From contig OZ234493.1 of NCBI GenBank assembly GCA_965153455.1, positions 22,992,213 through 23,056,212 on the forward strand: a DNA stretch of 64,000 nucleotides, written 5' to 3'. Positions 12,690 through 25,325 of this stretch are shown piece by piece. The notes under the pieces were generated by a model. It did not search any database. It was not told the DNA's origin and saw only the letters and a list, made by a program, of their open reading frames with translations. How positions within the stretch are numbered: the first letter of the stretch is position 1; each line of letters starts with the position of its first letter. The stretch comes from Sphagnum compactum. Taxonomy: Eukaryota; Bryophyta; Sphagnopsida; Sphagnales. Made by a program: the position numbers and the translations under genes.

Positions 12690-14480
12690 ACTCTAAAACA
12701 ACAACATTAGTATTGTACATAATTTTTTGCACAACACTTGGAAAAACATTAAACTATCCATCCAAATTTTGGTATAAGGTCTTGAAGGTTGGGAGGAGGA
12801 ACTAATTGTCATATGTAGCAATAGTTTCAATTGCAAAAAGTGGCCAACATAGTCTACCATTAAACTTAGGTCCTTAAATTGAAGACCCAACATAAGAGCA
12901 ACCATATTGTGAGCTTTAAAATGCCTTGAGAAATCTAGGATATCAAGGAAGGGCCTCAAAATGATAGTTACTTGCTTTTACATTTTAGCACCAAGTTGTT
13001 TCATCTTGGTGCACATGTCCATGTTTTCAATAACATCAACTTTTGCCTACAATGCCAATTTTTCCTTGGAAAATTTCACATACAATTTGATTGCCAAGAA
13101 AAGAAAATCTACCAATAGCTAATATTCATGGTGTTGATTAATTACACATGTTGTCATAATAGGAAAAAATGCATTCACAAATTACTTTAATAATTGTCTG
13201 TGTTTATGTTGAAGGAATCTTGTTAGTTGAAGCCTTTATTTGATTTGATTGTAACACATGATAATTGCAATTTGATAGGCCAAACATTGCTAAAACATTG
13301 CAACCTTGGATGCAAAATGCATTTTCATTAGAGTTGCCAATTTACATTCAGGCAAACCAAATTCTTGACATGTTCACCTATGTTTTTTTGCCACCTTGCT
13401 TACAATGCACAATGAAAATAAAGGATTGATTTTATTGTACATTTCATAGACTCCAAATGTTGGCATTTCAATATGAAAATCAAGATTACAAAATATTTAA
13501 TTATTTTGGCCATGTGATACAGATTGGAGGGACATTTGTGCAAATTTCACAGTAGTTAGCACTTTGTTTTTAAAAATCTTATCATTTGGTACATCTTGAG
13601 TTGCCTTTTTCATGGCATGTTGAAAACATGCACCATCAAAAGGATTATGCAAACTTAATGCCTCACAAGAAATTATTAATGTTAAAGTTGAAGTCATGTT
13701 TGCCAAATTGATGCCCTCATCTTTCACATAACACAAAATTTTAAAAATGAGGCCAAAGTTTTTGAACATGGCCTTCAATTGCCTTGTCAACATGTGCCAT
13801 GTAATATCATTGGTTTCACAAAAACCTATTGTGACATGATGAAGCTTCCAATTTTTAAAAAAAAAACTTATGACAAGAACAAAGGTATGTTACTACCCCC
13901 ATTCATCCACAAATCAAATTATAATTATAGGTGTGGCATCAAGTTGAAGTCACACGTACAAATCTAAATAATTTGCAACCTTAGTTGGAAGGATATCTTT
14001 GGACCATGTCTTTTGAAAAGGGAAAACCGATCTAGAATCCAACCCTAAAATTAACTTACACATCCACACGTGTTTAAGGGAAAAAACCATTTTGCCATGA
14101 ACAATACCAAGTCCCTAGAAATAATCTTTGAGTTTCATCTTGCTTCTTGCAAGAAATTTTACTTCCAAAAAAAATACAAATTACATTTGGAACTACTTTT
14201 GTGCATTTTTTGGCGGGCTATATAACCCTACAACTTTCATCATCCTTTGACTGTGACTTTAAAATGTCATCAACAATAGCAAGGTCTTCAATATATGTTG
14301 TTAAAAGCTTTAGATGTTTAGCTTCAACGTGCCTTTTCAAAATGAAGTGTTGTATGCAATGATCCCCTCTTTTTTGTTTTTTTCTCAATTAAAGCAAGAG
14401 ATACAACATGGGGAAAGCAAATACTACATCTCAATTGTTGCACTTGGTCACAATTAGGAAAATCCCCATTATGCATAACA
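12690..14480 (-). mobile_element. Decayed hAT/BED-like transposase remnant
   Basis: On the minus strand, broken frames give a recognisable order of transposase pieces. A possible zinc finger comes first: a C-x2-C pair near 14430, then a CIQHFILKRHVEAKH segment near 14340-14300. Next come DLVLFMAKWFFPL (about 14115) and a FDLWMN-like piece (about 13910). Then there is a 98-codon open segment (13497-13793) with YVKDEGINLANMTSTL and DGACFQHAMKKA. A further open segment lies at 12693-12959. The order zinc finger, DLVLF, DLWM, VKDEG is known to me from RNase H-like hAT-type transposases of plants. Stops and frameshifts separate the pieces, so it is a pseudogene. The exact superfamily is an inference. 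Confidence 0.5.
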
Positions 14481-17400
14481 AACAATGCCCCTGGAACATA
14501 CTTGCAAACTATCGCTAGCCCAAAACTTGGCTTAATTGTGTAAAAACAACAAGGATTTTATTCAACCCATATCCCTATTAGGAGAACTTTCAATGTTCAT
14601 ATTGGCATTCATAAATGAAGAAAATATTACCTTAAATGGAAGACCAATTGGACTAACTTTTTGGTTGCATGATGAAAATTAACAATCATGGCAAATGGAT
14701 ATAGTTTTCCAACCATATGGGAACAAAATGTGAAGAGTGAATGCATAATGTTCTAAGGCAACATTTCACCTTTTTTGAATTACAATGACAATTCCAAAAT
14801 ATGAAGCTCATGACATCCATGGGCATTGTTTACTCACATTACTAGGTGAAGCATGATGTCACACTACTAGGTGAAGGATCATGTTGAAGCAAACTTGAGG
14901 TGTCACCTAGCCACTTTGAAGGACCATTTTGTCACACTTTAGAAAACATGTGATGTTTTGCTAGATGGCTTAGACTTGGATAATCAAACACATTTGTTCA
15001 TTTAGACCAAAAAAAAAATCCCATGGAAATCATGTAGATGGATAGAAAAGATTGCAATCCCTTCCATTGATCATGGTTGAGGTTGGGAGCTAACCAAATT
15101 TTGACCTTGAAGATGCTTGAATGGTTCAAACTTGCTAAACAAATTATGATGTAAGTTTCAGGGTATGTGGAAGACAAGTGATGTTTTAGCACATTTGGTT
15201 TCTCTGATAAATAAGTTGCATAATCAATTGAAGATGCTTACATTTGTGTGTAAAGATGTTTGAGTAGGATTCTTTTATTTTGGAGACCTTCCAATATGAA
15301 ACCACTGTAGCTTGGAAAAAGAAGAAAGTTTTAAAAACAATTGAGGCCTACATACATAGGATTTGATCCTAATTCCTAAGGTTGTTCATTTTTTTTGCAC
15401 CAAGTTCCATCATTAAACATGTGATGATTTCAAATTAGAATTTTCCTTGAGTTGAAGTAGCCATATATGCCACTCAATTTTTTGCCACTAGAACCTAAGC
15501 CTTAAACACTAATAGATAAAAGCCACCACAAAAATGATAGAATGACCACCATGCTGACTAAGCATTCACAAAAGAAGCCACTGAGGCAACTTTCCCCAAA
15601 AGGATTAATTTTGCATTATAATTTAGGTCTCTTATTATAAGGATTAAGATAAATACAATTCAAGTGTTTTGTAAAGAACTACAAATTAAATAGTGTCCTT
15701 CTTAACACAAAAAAAAGAGAAAAATGTGGATTTGTTTTTCCTTAGTGTAAATATGACTAAATTTTCTTTTTCTTTTTTCGAAAAAAATAACCAAATCTTT
15801 TTTTTCACAAAATTTGAAAAAAACACTTGACTACAATTAGATGTGATAAATTTTTTTGTGATAATTTACTTGTAATAATAAGGTACTAGTATGGCCTGTG
15901 CCATTGGCCCAAGTGTTACCACGTCCTCAACTGATTTTTCCTTCCAAAACCTGGTTTTTTGGAATTTATTTGAATTTTCAGCAGCAGAAATCACTTAAAA
16001 ATCAATATCTCCCACATTCTGAATCCAAGTCTTACCAAATAAATTCCATTAAATCCTGCTCATCAAGATCTTTCCAACAACACCAAAAGCACATCCAATT
16101 CCTCCAAAATTCTCAGCTATGATTTAATTTAATTTTCAGTGAAGAAATCATTCAATTTTCAAGAACTTTTGCACCACAAGTCCAAATGTCATGGAACCAA
16201 GCCCATGCACCCCTCCTCATCGAGAGCTTTCCAAAGACACCAAGAACAAAATTTGAATCATCCCAGTTTGGTGGATTTCATAACTACAAAACAAAACAAA
16301 ACAAACTACCTTCCTTCATCTTCTATCCATAACTTGGACTAACTTTAAGGACATCACAAGTCATGATTTCAAGATTTAAAAATCCCACTAGAAACTACCA
16401 TGTTATGTTGAATTGTGCCAAAAGTGTAAGGTAAAACCCAAGGGATTGGGATGTTAGCTTACATTATCCCAAAGATCATAAGGGCTTTTTCAAGAATAGG
16501 GGAAAGGTTTGGAAAAAATGAAATGTTCCTTGGCAAAACATGATAACTTCTCAAAAATCAAATGTTTGCTCACTATGTGGAGTAACAATTATGCCACATA
16601 CTAGGGCCTTTATTAATTTATATAATAAAAAATTGAGGTTCATATGTCTCATCAAAATTTATTTTTAAAAACTGGATATTAAACATTTACACTGAATGTA
16701 AATCTCAAATCATTTACATGCACAACTTTGGTTCAAATTTTCAAATTTGTATTTTAAGTTGATGGGCTAGGTGACCTAGGTTAACCTAGGTTCTTAGATG
16801 CCTAACCTACATTCCTATGTGTTTAACGTAGCCTAAATGACTACTAAGTGCTTAGTCTAAGTTTTTAACCCAATCTAACTATGAACCGAGATGCTAGTTA
16901 ATGAATTATATATTAATGAATTTGATTAGCTATTAGTAAATTACTAATTAATGAATTCAACTAATTATTAGTGAATTAACTTGTTCGTGGCAATTGGTTT
17001 TTGTTTTTTTAGTAAGGGATTGATCACTTTTATCATGAAAAAATTGTCTAATTTTATTCAAATTTTAATAAGATATAGAATGAACTAGAACACATATTGA
17101 TGTAGTGAGAAAATAATTTTTTTCAAAAAGCAACCATTTAAAAATCCTCCAAGTCTTTATCTTCTGAATGGAAGATACTAGTGTCAAACAATTTTCATCA
17201 TAAGTCTTTTGATTATCAAAAGATGAGGTTCAACCTCTAGGGCAAGTGACAAGGATGGTGTCCTCTTTTCGAAGGCCAACCCTACAACTTCATACCGAAG
17301 TGTCAAGTGTTTGAATAGTTGTGATCATGTGAAATCCAATACCATAATAATGAAAGCCATTTTTTTCCCAATCATTCAAACCTTCAAATGGATTTTCAAG

Positions 17401-17930
17401 GATCATTTTAAGAAGTTTAACTTCATCAAATTCAAACGTCGCATCAACTAAATCTTGGATAAAATGACCTTCGTGATTTAGTCGGGGTTATTCCAATTAT
17501 GTTTCATTAGAAAGAACCTCATTGTGGAATTGTCGATCAACTTTCATTGTTGCGCATGCATAACTCCCTCCTTTGCCAAATAACATACAGTCCTCCTTTC
17601 ACAACAATTACTGACCAATCTCTGATATGGTTGAATGATCCAAGCAAATAATAGTTCTGTTTGAGGGTTTAGGGTTTAACATTAGTTTATCTTTTCATAT
17701 ATATGCTATGTATTTTCATACCTGGATTATGAATATGAAAAAAAAATTAACACATGCCTTTTCATGTCCATGATATTTACATTAAAATAATTTAATCACT
17801 TCCCTCTTTCAAGGTTGAAGCCTTCCACTCAATCCTTTTCCCTTGAAAATTTGAAAATTGACACAAACTCAAAACTATTGGGATCAATATGGGAACATAA
17901 TAGAGGAAAAATAGGGGAGTGGGTGAAGTG
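14481..17930. other. AT-rich intergenic DNA without recognisable genes
   Basis: Only short chance frames are present. A telomere-like GGGTTTAGGGTTTA occurs at about 17666-17679. A frame near 15898-16340 has no recognisable domain. Confidence 0.45.
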
Positions 17931-18664
17931 AGGGGATTCTGCTCAGTTTGGAGCCAAGGGCATTATACTCATACTGCATATTGTGCAGAGCAGCTTGAGA
18001 GCACTCGATCTACTTTCTATACCTAATAGCCACCACCATTGCTGATAGTATAGAGAAACACTCATAAGTGATTCCAGAGGAATGTCTACAAACAATTTGT
18101 TACTTCAGTTCCCTGCATGATTTTATGGACAAGAAACACATGCAAGGAATTGGAACTCATTTGATAAAATGCAACATGAAGTGGAGAAATCACCATCTGG
18201 TTACTGTTGCAGGCACTGCGGTTCTGAATCTGTTTTCGGGCGTAGCAGCAATTGAACAGGACAGATGTGTTCTTGAACAGACTTTTCAGGACTGGGTTCG
18301 AGTCTCATGACTTAACAAGTAGTAGCCTCATGTGGGAGTACTGGGGATTACCAAACAAAATGTTCAAAAGGATGGCTGGATGCAAACCTAGCTGCAAGAC
18401 AACAAGCCCTAGATTGGCCAAAGGCCAGACTCTACATCTAACAAGAAACAAGACATGACCAAGAAGTTATATAGAACAAACTCAGAGGATCAGATTGAGT
18501 TTTCTCTAGAAAAAGTGGCAAACTGCCTCTAAATCTCCACAATTTGCTAAGAAGACCATGATGTCAGCTGCTATTGCTTTTTCATTGAATATCACAAATG
18601 ACTCAAAGCTCCAGTCCAAAACAAGACCCCAATGAGAGTCCCTAAACATGGGCAAACTAATTCT
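17931..18664. other. 3' flank of eIF3j
   Basis: Less AT-rich than the DNA to its left; the part next to 18665 is probably the eIF3j 3' UTR. A GGTTCGAGTCTC word at 18295 resembles a pol III B box but has no supporting structure. No coding gene was seen. Confidence 0.4.
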
Positions 18665-20949
18665 TTACATGAAATCAAAATCATTATCTGCATCATAAGT
18701 TGCAGCCGCAAAACTGTCTTCATCAGGCTTGTCCACAATGAGCTGCTTTTTCTTTGCACCTGTGGACAAATTACCAACATTAGTTCCTCATGAGAGAGCC
18801 CACTGAGGTATCAAGAAATGAAAGTGTAGCAGACCTACTCAAATAAATATGTATCACTAATGCTATGCAACAGAACACATACACTTCTCAGCAGGTTACC
18901 AAGTTCCAACTCATAATATCCCAGGCATCTCATTTGTGCAGAAGTTAGCAATAATCCCATCATATGTACACTTTAATATGAGTTTGGTTTGCAACTTTTC
19001 CTTTGACCAATGGTTTCATTACATGTTTTAACACATCTAACAGTTTCAAACTCCACACCATGCAGACTGCCAAACTGTCACTAAAGCTTACTTGTCTTCT
19101 TCTTCCCTGCTGTTGCATCCTTCTCAGCTTTAAGCTTTTCATTGGCAATAACAGTCATGCTTGATGCCACCTCTTTTGCATCAGCAGCTTTCAAAGATGA
19201 GACTGCATGTCTCATCAAAGCCCGAAGTAGAGTCATGTAATGAAAACTTTTCTGCATGGCAAAGCATAACAAGGCCAAACACATTTTGCCATGTTAAAGA
19301 GTAATACTAGTGTAGTCCTCGGATCAAATGTTCAAAGAACATTCTACCTTAAATGGGAATGGAATCTATTCACAACCACAGTAGTAATGGATGCAATTGT
19401 GCAAACAACAGAGTCTTGCTTACTGAAAACGAGTTCATCTCCTCATTTATTTCTCCACTTATGTACATTTTCTGCTGGAATGATTCATGTGTGGATCATC
19501 AAAAGAGACACCATTCAAACAAAAGTACACTCTCCTGTTATTGCTGGGCCAAAAACAAGCCTCAGCAAATGAAGAAGCAGTAGGAGAAGAACTCTCACGA
19601 GCATCAAGAATTCTCCATACTCATGATAAAGAAAGCCAGTAGGAGAACTACAAAAGATAATGGCTGCACAGTACTCTGATATAAACATGGCTTGTGATTG
19701 GTAACAGTGGAAGTCTCACCTCAAAAGGCCTTAACTTTTGTGCAAGAAGCTCAGCATACTCCAGGAAATCAGCTTCAGACTTAGGAATGAAACTGTCTAG
19801 ACTTGGGCCACCACCAGACTTTTTCTCACCAAAGAGCTCTGTTGTGTGTTGATAGTCAGCCTCCTCTACAAGCCTGTTTCATACCACATACAGAAGAAAG
19901 CAAGCCCTGTATTGTCACTTTGGCCTTGTGGCACAAAATCAGATGCATCCAACAGTTCTTGCACCACAAGTTCTTGCAAAAAAGAAAAAAAAACTACCCA
20001 GATCATGCATCCAACAGTGGTCAAAATTTGTGAGAAGTGAGAATGAATTTACCTCTGTTGACGTAGCTTCTCAGCCAGGGGATCGGCAAGCCTGTCATCT
20101 TGAATAGATGATTTTGCAGTCTTTGTATCAACTGCCTTTTTTTTCTCTGTCTTTGGCTTTACCACAGCAGGCACCTGTGCAGCAACAGAAACAATAGAGA
20201 ACCTATTAGTAGCCGCCCTCAGGGTTCATCTCACTGAGAAATTGGCCACCAGTTACCTTGAAAAAAAGGAGAAAACCTCACATAAACAGGTATGTGCACT
20301 AACTGAAGAACTGTGAGCTAGCCAAAAAGACTCCCGTGCACAAAACTGGCTGCATCAGACCATATTCAACAAGAGTAGACTGACCCTGAAACGACCTATA
20401 CTGCGCATAGGGCACTTACAAGCACTTACAGGCTTGGGCTTGTCCTCCTCTTCCCAGGACTGCTTCACTTCCTCCTCTTCCACATCTTCGTCATCCCACT
20501 GATTCTTTGGCGCTTCCTTGGCAAGCACTGGCGGTACAGGCACGAAATCTTCCGACTCTGCAGCTCCGAACAAAAAACTTTTGTTTTATGTGAGAAACCC
20601 TAAATCGGATCCTTCATAGTGGAAGGACACTTTCATCTTTCTCCTTAACAGCAGCAGCAGCAATGAGTTCATTATACAACAACAAAAGGAAATTCATTAC
20701 TTCCTAGAGAAAAGCTCAGCAATACCCTTCCATGCAAAAAGAGAAAAAGAAAAAACTTCTTGCTTGAAGCTGGAGATCATATCCATATCGCAAGGAAGGA
20801 CATGAATCTAGCCGTGATCAAACCGCCTACAGGTCTAGCAAGCAGTCTAACACTCCTGAAAACAGAAAAAAACAAAAACAAAAGAAAGAATCTCAGGAGA
20901 ACTACAAAAGCAGATCCAACGAAGAACACATACCCCAGTCATCGTCCAT
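18665..20949 (-). CDS. EIF3J: Eukaryotic translation initiation factor 3 subunit J
   Basis: Loosely bound eIF3 subunit that acts on the 40S ribosome during start-site selection and recycling. Six exons on the minus strand: 20934-20949, 20430-20557, 20053-20174, 19720-19873, 19092-19251, 18665-18759. Together they give 675 nt, 224 aa plus stop, essentially the length of plant eIF3j. All introns are GT-AG and the phases agree. Landmarks are the MDDDW start, an acidic N-terminus (NQWDDEDVEEEEVKQSWEEE), and the conserved DPLAEKLRQQRLVEEADYQ. Next come the TTELFG segment, the SLDSFIPKSEADFLEYA helix region, and KSFHYMTLLRALMR. The basic AGKKKTSAKKKQL tail ends in DNDFDFM. The length and the order of blocks leave little doubt. 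A 180-bp tandem array lies directly upstream of its promoter. Confidence 0.95.
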
Positions 20950-21345
20950 GTTGCTGCTCTGCCTCACGGCTTCTTCACCCCGGAATTCAATACTACTGCA
21001 CAGGAAGGGGGCCGGGGGGGGTGGAAAAAACACAGGCAGAGAACAAGGTCAAGCTCTGAGGCTATTAAAGCCCTTCACAGAAAGAGAGAGAGAGAGACAC
21101 AGACAGACAGAAGAAGTGCTCCTTTGCCGAAAAAGAAAAAGAAAAGGGAAAGCACTGCTGCGTCTCTCTCTGCGGCGTCTGCTGCTGTGGTGTGTTGGTG
21201 GTTTTTGTAGCAGCTGCGCGTAGGTGATGATCCTCCTCTTCTGTGTTGTGTGTGTGACGAAGGAGTTGGGGCGGGGCGCAAAACACCTAAGCTTTGTGAG
21301 AATGCTGCAACACACGAACAAACAATGCACTCTTTGTTTCTTCCC
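20950..21345 (-). promoter_or_regulatory. 5' leader and promoter region of eIF3j
   Basis: More GC-rich than the upstream repeats. It contains a GA/GACA-rich tract at 21076-21112 (CT-rich on the coding strand), as often seen in plant 5' leaders. The transcription start is unresolved. Confidence 0.5.
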
Positions 21346-22017
21346 ATTATGAACTGAGCTTGGACCCCTACATGGATGACATATAGACTAAGAGTGAGTG
21401 TTCTCATCCAGGGATCCAACGCCACGCCCTAAGTTCGTTAGGTACCTCTTCTATTTTTGTCACAATTTAAGCAGAAATTTATTAAAGAAAAGAAAGGCAA
21501 AGAAAACAAAGGTTTGCTTCAATTATGAGCCAAGCTCTATCCCCTCATGGATGAAAAATATAGACCAAGAGTGAGTGTTCTCATCCATGGATCCAACAGC
21601 CTAGGTTAGTTACTTTCTGCCTAAGTTATGTCACAATTTAGGAAGAAATTTATTTATAAAAAAAAAAAGGGACTTATAAAAGGTTTGCTTCAATTATGAG
21701 CGAAGCACTTATCCCCTAATGGATGAAAAATAGACGAAGAATCTTCTCATCCATGGATCCAACACCCTAAGTTAGTTATTCCCTGCCTAAGTTAGCCTAT
21801 GTCACAATTTAAGAAGAAATTTAGGAAAAAAAAAAAGGCAAACAAAAAAAGGGACTTGAGTTATAGAAGAAGGTTTGCTTCAATTATGAGCCAATCACAT
21901 ATCCCCTCGTGGATGAAATGTAGACGAACATACTTCTCATCCATGTACCCAACAACCCTAAGTTCCTCTGTGCCCAAGTTATGTCACAATTTTGACAAGA
22001 ACTTATTATAAAAAAGG
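21346..22017. repeat. Four-copy 171-190 bp tandem repeat upstream of eIF3j
   Basis: Copies anchored on ATTATGA begin at about 21346, 21522, 21693 and 21883. Each contains a CATGGATGAAA-like word, TTCTCATCCATG(G)ATCCAAC, a CCTAAGTT word, TATGTCACAATTT, an A-rich run and AAGGTTTGCTTC. Copy 1 is most diverged and adjoins the eIF3j 5' region. Confidence 0.85.
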
Positions 22018-22784
22018 AAAAAAGATTTGGACGGTCTGCCCGGATGTACGGGCAGCCTGACTTAGTCAAGGTGGAATTAAAAGAGGTATTGACAAATCCA
22101 GTGTTGACCGGTTCTTTGATTTTGTTATAACCGCTGGTTCGGGGGGTTTTTTTGGGGGGCAAAAAAAATTCAAATCAAAGAACTGTTTGGGGTGGGTTAT
22201 ATGGAAACTGCATATACCCTCCTCAATCTTACCCGCCGGTTCCTTCTTTGACGGTATAGAGAACCACACCATACTGGTATACTGGGGTACTAGAGGTCAG
22301 TTCGACATTAATTAAATTATTTGCAAAATTTTCAAAAAACAAAAAAAAAAAAATAAAAAAAAAAAATAGATTAGGTATGTTGAATTTTTATTAAAACAAC
22401 ATTACTTTTATTTTATCATTGCATTCTTTTTTTTCTCCCATTTAATGGGTCTTGTTTATTATTTTCACAAAGAAATGAAGTGATTGTCTAATATGTGTGC
22501 ATACATGAGGAAGTCGACAACTTGAGAGAAAAAAATAATGATTTTTTCACTGCTCTAAAAAGTAGAGTATTCAACGGTCTTAACTTCATGAAAGAGAAAT
22601 TGATGTTCATTTCTAATTAATTTAATTAATTATTATTCAACCTTTAATTTGATATGTTAAATTAATATCTCAACTTTTGTCAAATGTAAAATATAATTAA
22701 AAAGGGTGTTAAATTGAGTCTTTGAAAATTAATTACATACTTGACACTGAGTTCTGAAATTAGCCGAAATACTATGGTATTAAT
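22018..22784. other. AT-rich spacer
   Basis: Contains a GC-richer patch with repeated AACCG/CCGGTTC words (22100-22270) and A-runs (22340-22370). No gene recognised. Confidence 0.35.
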
Positions 22785-23696
22785 CAATGTTGTGTGTGTA
22801 AATGGTTTGGGACTTACACTTCATGTAAGTGTAAATTCCATAAATGAAATTTATTTACACTCCATGCAAGTGTAAGTGTATAATATTCATTTACATTCGT
22901 GTAAATGTAGAATATGAAATGTGTAAGTGTAAAACTGTGTAAATTTATTTTATGCTGTGTAAAACAGTGTAAGTGTAAAAATAAATATATTTATATGATT
23001 TTACATGGCTATGACAAATAATGTAAATATATAACAATGTTAAAAATGTGATTTTTATTTGAGGTGGGGAAATTCATAATGTTTTTGAAGATAAGCCAGC
23101 TAAATTGCCCATTGCAAAAAAAAAAACCATAAAAAATTCATATGACTTTGCAAGAAGGTCTGGTCATTATAGATATATAATAAAAATATCTATAAAGTAA
23201 GGAAAACAACACTAGAACTCTGAGTTTGATCATAAATAGGGTGAGATTCAAAAAAATGAAAAACATTAGCATTCAAGCGTGGGGGGGACCTCAGGTTTTG
23301 TGGCGAATTGAGTTTCACCCTGTCTTTCCTTTTTCTGTAGCCCCTCTACTGTTGCTACGTATATTTTCACTGCTCCTACTTGTAAAGCTACTATAATTAG
23401 TCTTGAACCTTGTGCATTAAAATGCTGATTTTCAGCATTTCATTCCCAGATTTAATAAAATTTCCTTGCTTTATAGATACCTTTGAAAGAAGGGTTTTGG
23501 TGAAAGGAGGCCCAAAGATAGGGCGACTTTACAAAAAAAATTTAGTATCTACACTTACATGCCCCAAAACATTTACATGGGGCCCTGTAGGTGTATTTGA
23601 CAAATATTTACACTGGCTTTGTGTAAGTGTGATTTACACTTACACTGGATTTACACTCCATATATACAACTATTGACACTCACACGCACAACACTG
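22785..23696 (+). mobile_element. Non-autonomous hAT-like DNA transposon with terminal inverted repeats
   Basis: The left end reads CAATGTTGTGTGTGTAAATG; the right end, reverse-complemented, reads CAGTGTTGTGCGTGTGAGTG, so the termini match at 16 of 20 positions. Flanking 8-mers are GTATTAAT (22777-22784) and GTATTAAC (23697-23704), a 7/8 target duplication. CA(A/G)TG ends plus an 8-bp duplication fit the hAT superfamily. Subterminal regions carry many GTGTAAGTGTAAA words on the left and their complements on the right. No transposase frame exists in its 912 bp, so it is non-autonomous. Confidence 0.75.
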
Positions 23697-23874
23697 GTAT
23701 TAACCAATTTTCATCATTGAGTTTTACCAACAAAATATTCTCCCCATTGAAAGAGTGGTGTGTGGATTTGGATGGGCCCTAATTATGGGGTAAAGAATCA
23801 ATAAAAGAAAGAGATTGGAATTAAGAGGAGGGACCTTAGAATCCCATACTTGAAGTACTGTTTTTAAAGAATAA
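23697..23874. other. Short AT-rich spacer
   Basis: Nothing recognised beyond the target duplication at its left end. Confidence 0.4.
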
Positions 23875-24125
23875 TTTGGTGATGTAGCCAAATTGGTGAT
23901 CATCTAGAAAAAATGATTTAGCCAAATTTGGCTACATAATAGAGGAAAGTAGAAAGAAAAAGAATCTTTTTGTATTGTTGGTTATGGATTGGAACTTATC
24001 ATAAAAGTTTGGCAATTTCAAATTTTGTTTTTGGAATTTGACAAATTTGGGCCATTTTTTCCATGAAAGATCCTTTCAATATGTTGAAGTCGTGTTATTC
24101 AAGTCAAAATTTGATGAAAGGTTTG
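23875..24125 (+). repeat. GCCAAATTTGGC-family dispersed repeat, copy 1
   Basis: Begins near GATGTAGCCAAATTGGTGAT, then holds the perfect 16-bp palindrome TAGCCAAATTTGGCTA (23919-23934). Further words are TTTGGCAATTTCAAATTTTG and CATGAAAGATCCTTT. A very similar order of words occurs at 41236-41490. Confidence 0.65.
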
Positions 24126-25325
24126 TGATAAAAAGTTGAAGAAAGATGAAACCCCTGGTGGATGAAATAACACCATAAATTGTTGTAGTCTGTATGTGAG
24201 AAAGTTTCGGTAGTTGATGGTGATGGGTGGGATGTTGCTGTTTGCTTTGCTTTTGTGTTGGTGTTTTTGTTTTTTTGCAAGTTATTTTGTGGTGGTTTGA
24301 TTTCTATTGTGATAGTGATAAATGTTTGGAATTCGGCTAATGCTTTTCATTGTGGTGAGAAAGTTGGTGATTTTGATGGGGGTTCTTGGCGGTTGTGAGT
24401 GATGGAGCTTTGGAAGAATAATTATTTAAAAAGTGTAGTACTGCTTCTTGTGGCAACTAAGTATCACATTCTGATTTGTGTGAAGTAGGTAGTGTGATAG
24501 GAATGTGTGTGGTGAGGTGAAATTGAGGAAGAATGTTTCAATGGAAACCTGTTTTTCCTTTTAATGCATATAAAATTCCATTGCACATACGTTTTAGGAG
24601 AAGGAATGTAGGTGCAGAAGTAGATTTCAGGGGTCAATGTAAGGAAGTGATGATGATTTCTAGGGGTTTCAGATGTGGTTCTCGTGGCAGTGTTGGGTGT
24701 GGTTTGTATTTTTGTTGTTGAAAGTGATATATGTGTTTGTGGTGCTAGGAGAAAGAATACCCATACCTTGAAAGCTTCGAAGATTTGAACTTTGTTTTGG
24801 GTGAAGTTCATTCATGTGAAACATATGTGGTGGAAATCCAATTAATGAAACATCTTTATAAAATTCCTAAGTTAAACATTGTAATCTGTGCATTTTGGAA
24901 GTACTTGTGGCAAATTCAGGGAAGGCATCAAATCATGTTGCATGTTTAGTTTACAATACCTGTGATGATTTAAGTCTCTAAAATATTGTGGAAGAAATTT
25001 TGTTTTGGGTTGTTATGGGGATGAATATATCAGTGATGGGAGTTATGTGTTTGTGTTTTAAATAAGTATTATCTGAAAAGGAGTAGTGGCACTTGTGAGA
25101 GTGAGACTAGAATGCTTTGATGACCCATAGTTTAGGTTAAGGTGACTAGCAAAGAATGAATTCATTGTCTCATTTGTTTAAGCAACTCAAAGTTCAACAA
25201 ATGTTTTGGAAACGTGTTGCAATTGAGTATTTGTATGACTAAGATTGTATTATATCTCTCAAGTTTTTTCTGGCTCATTACATGTTGCCAATAAGAAATT
25301 CTTGAATTAAATCACTTGGAAAAAA
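24126..25325. other. Intergenic DNA, GT-rich on the plus strand
   Basis: G/T-rich plus strand with short frames of no recognisable identity. No gene or element could be supported. Confidence 0.35.

Noticed and set aside
15898-16342. Two adjacent frames rich in Gln, Ser and Asn
   Set aside because: No domain, AT-rich composition, and no splice signals linking them; treated as chance.
18240-18330. Possible tRNA-derived SINE with B box GGTTCGAGTCTC at 18295
   Set aside because: No good A box at the right distance, no A-rich tail and no target duplication found.
22070-22270. Possible relation of AACCG/CCGGTT-rich patch to 62990-63260
   Set aside because: Only short shared words such as ATCAAAGAACCG; no consistent order or borders.
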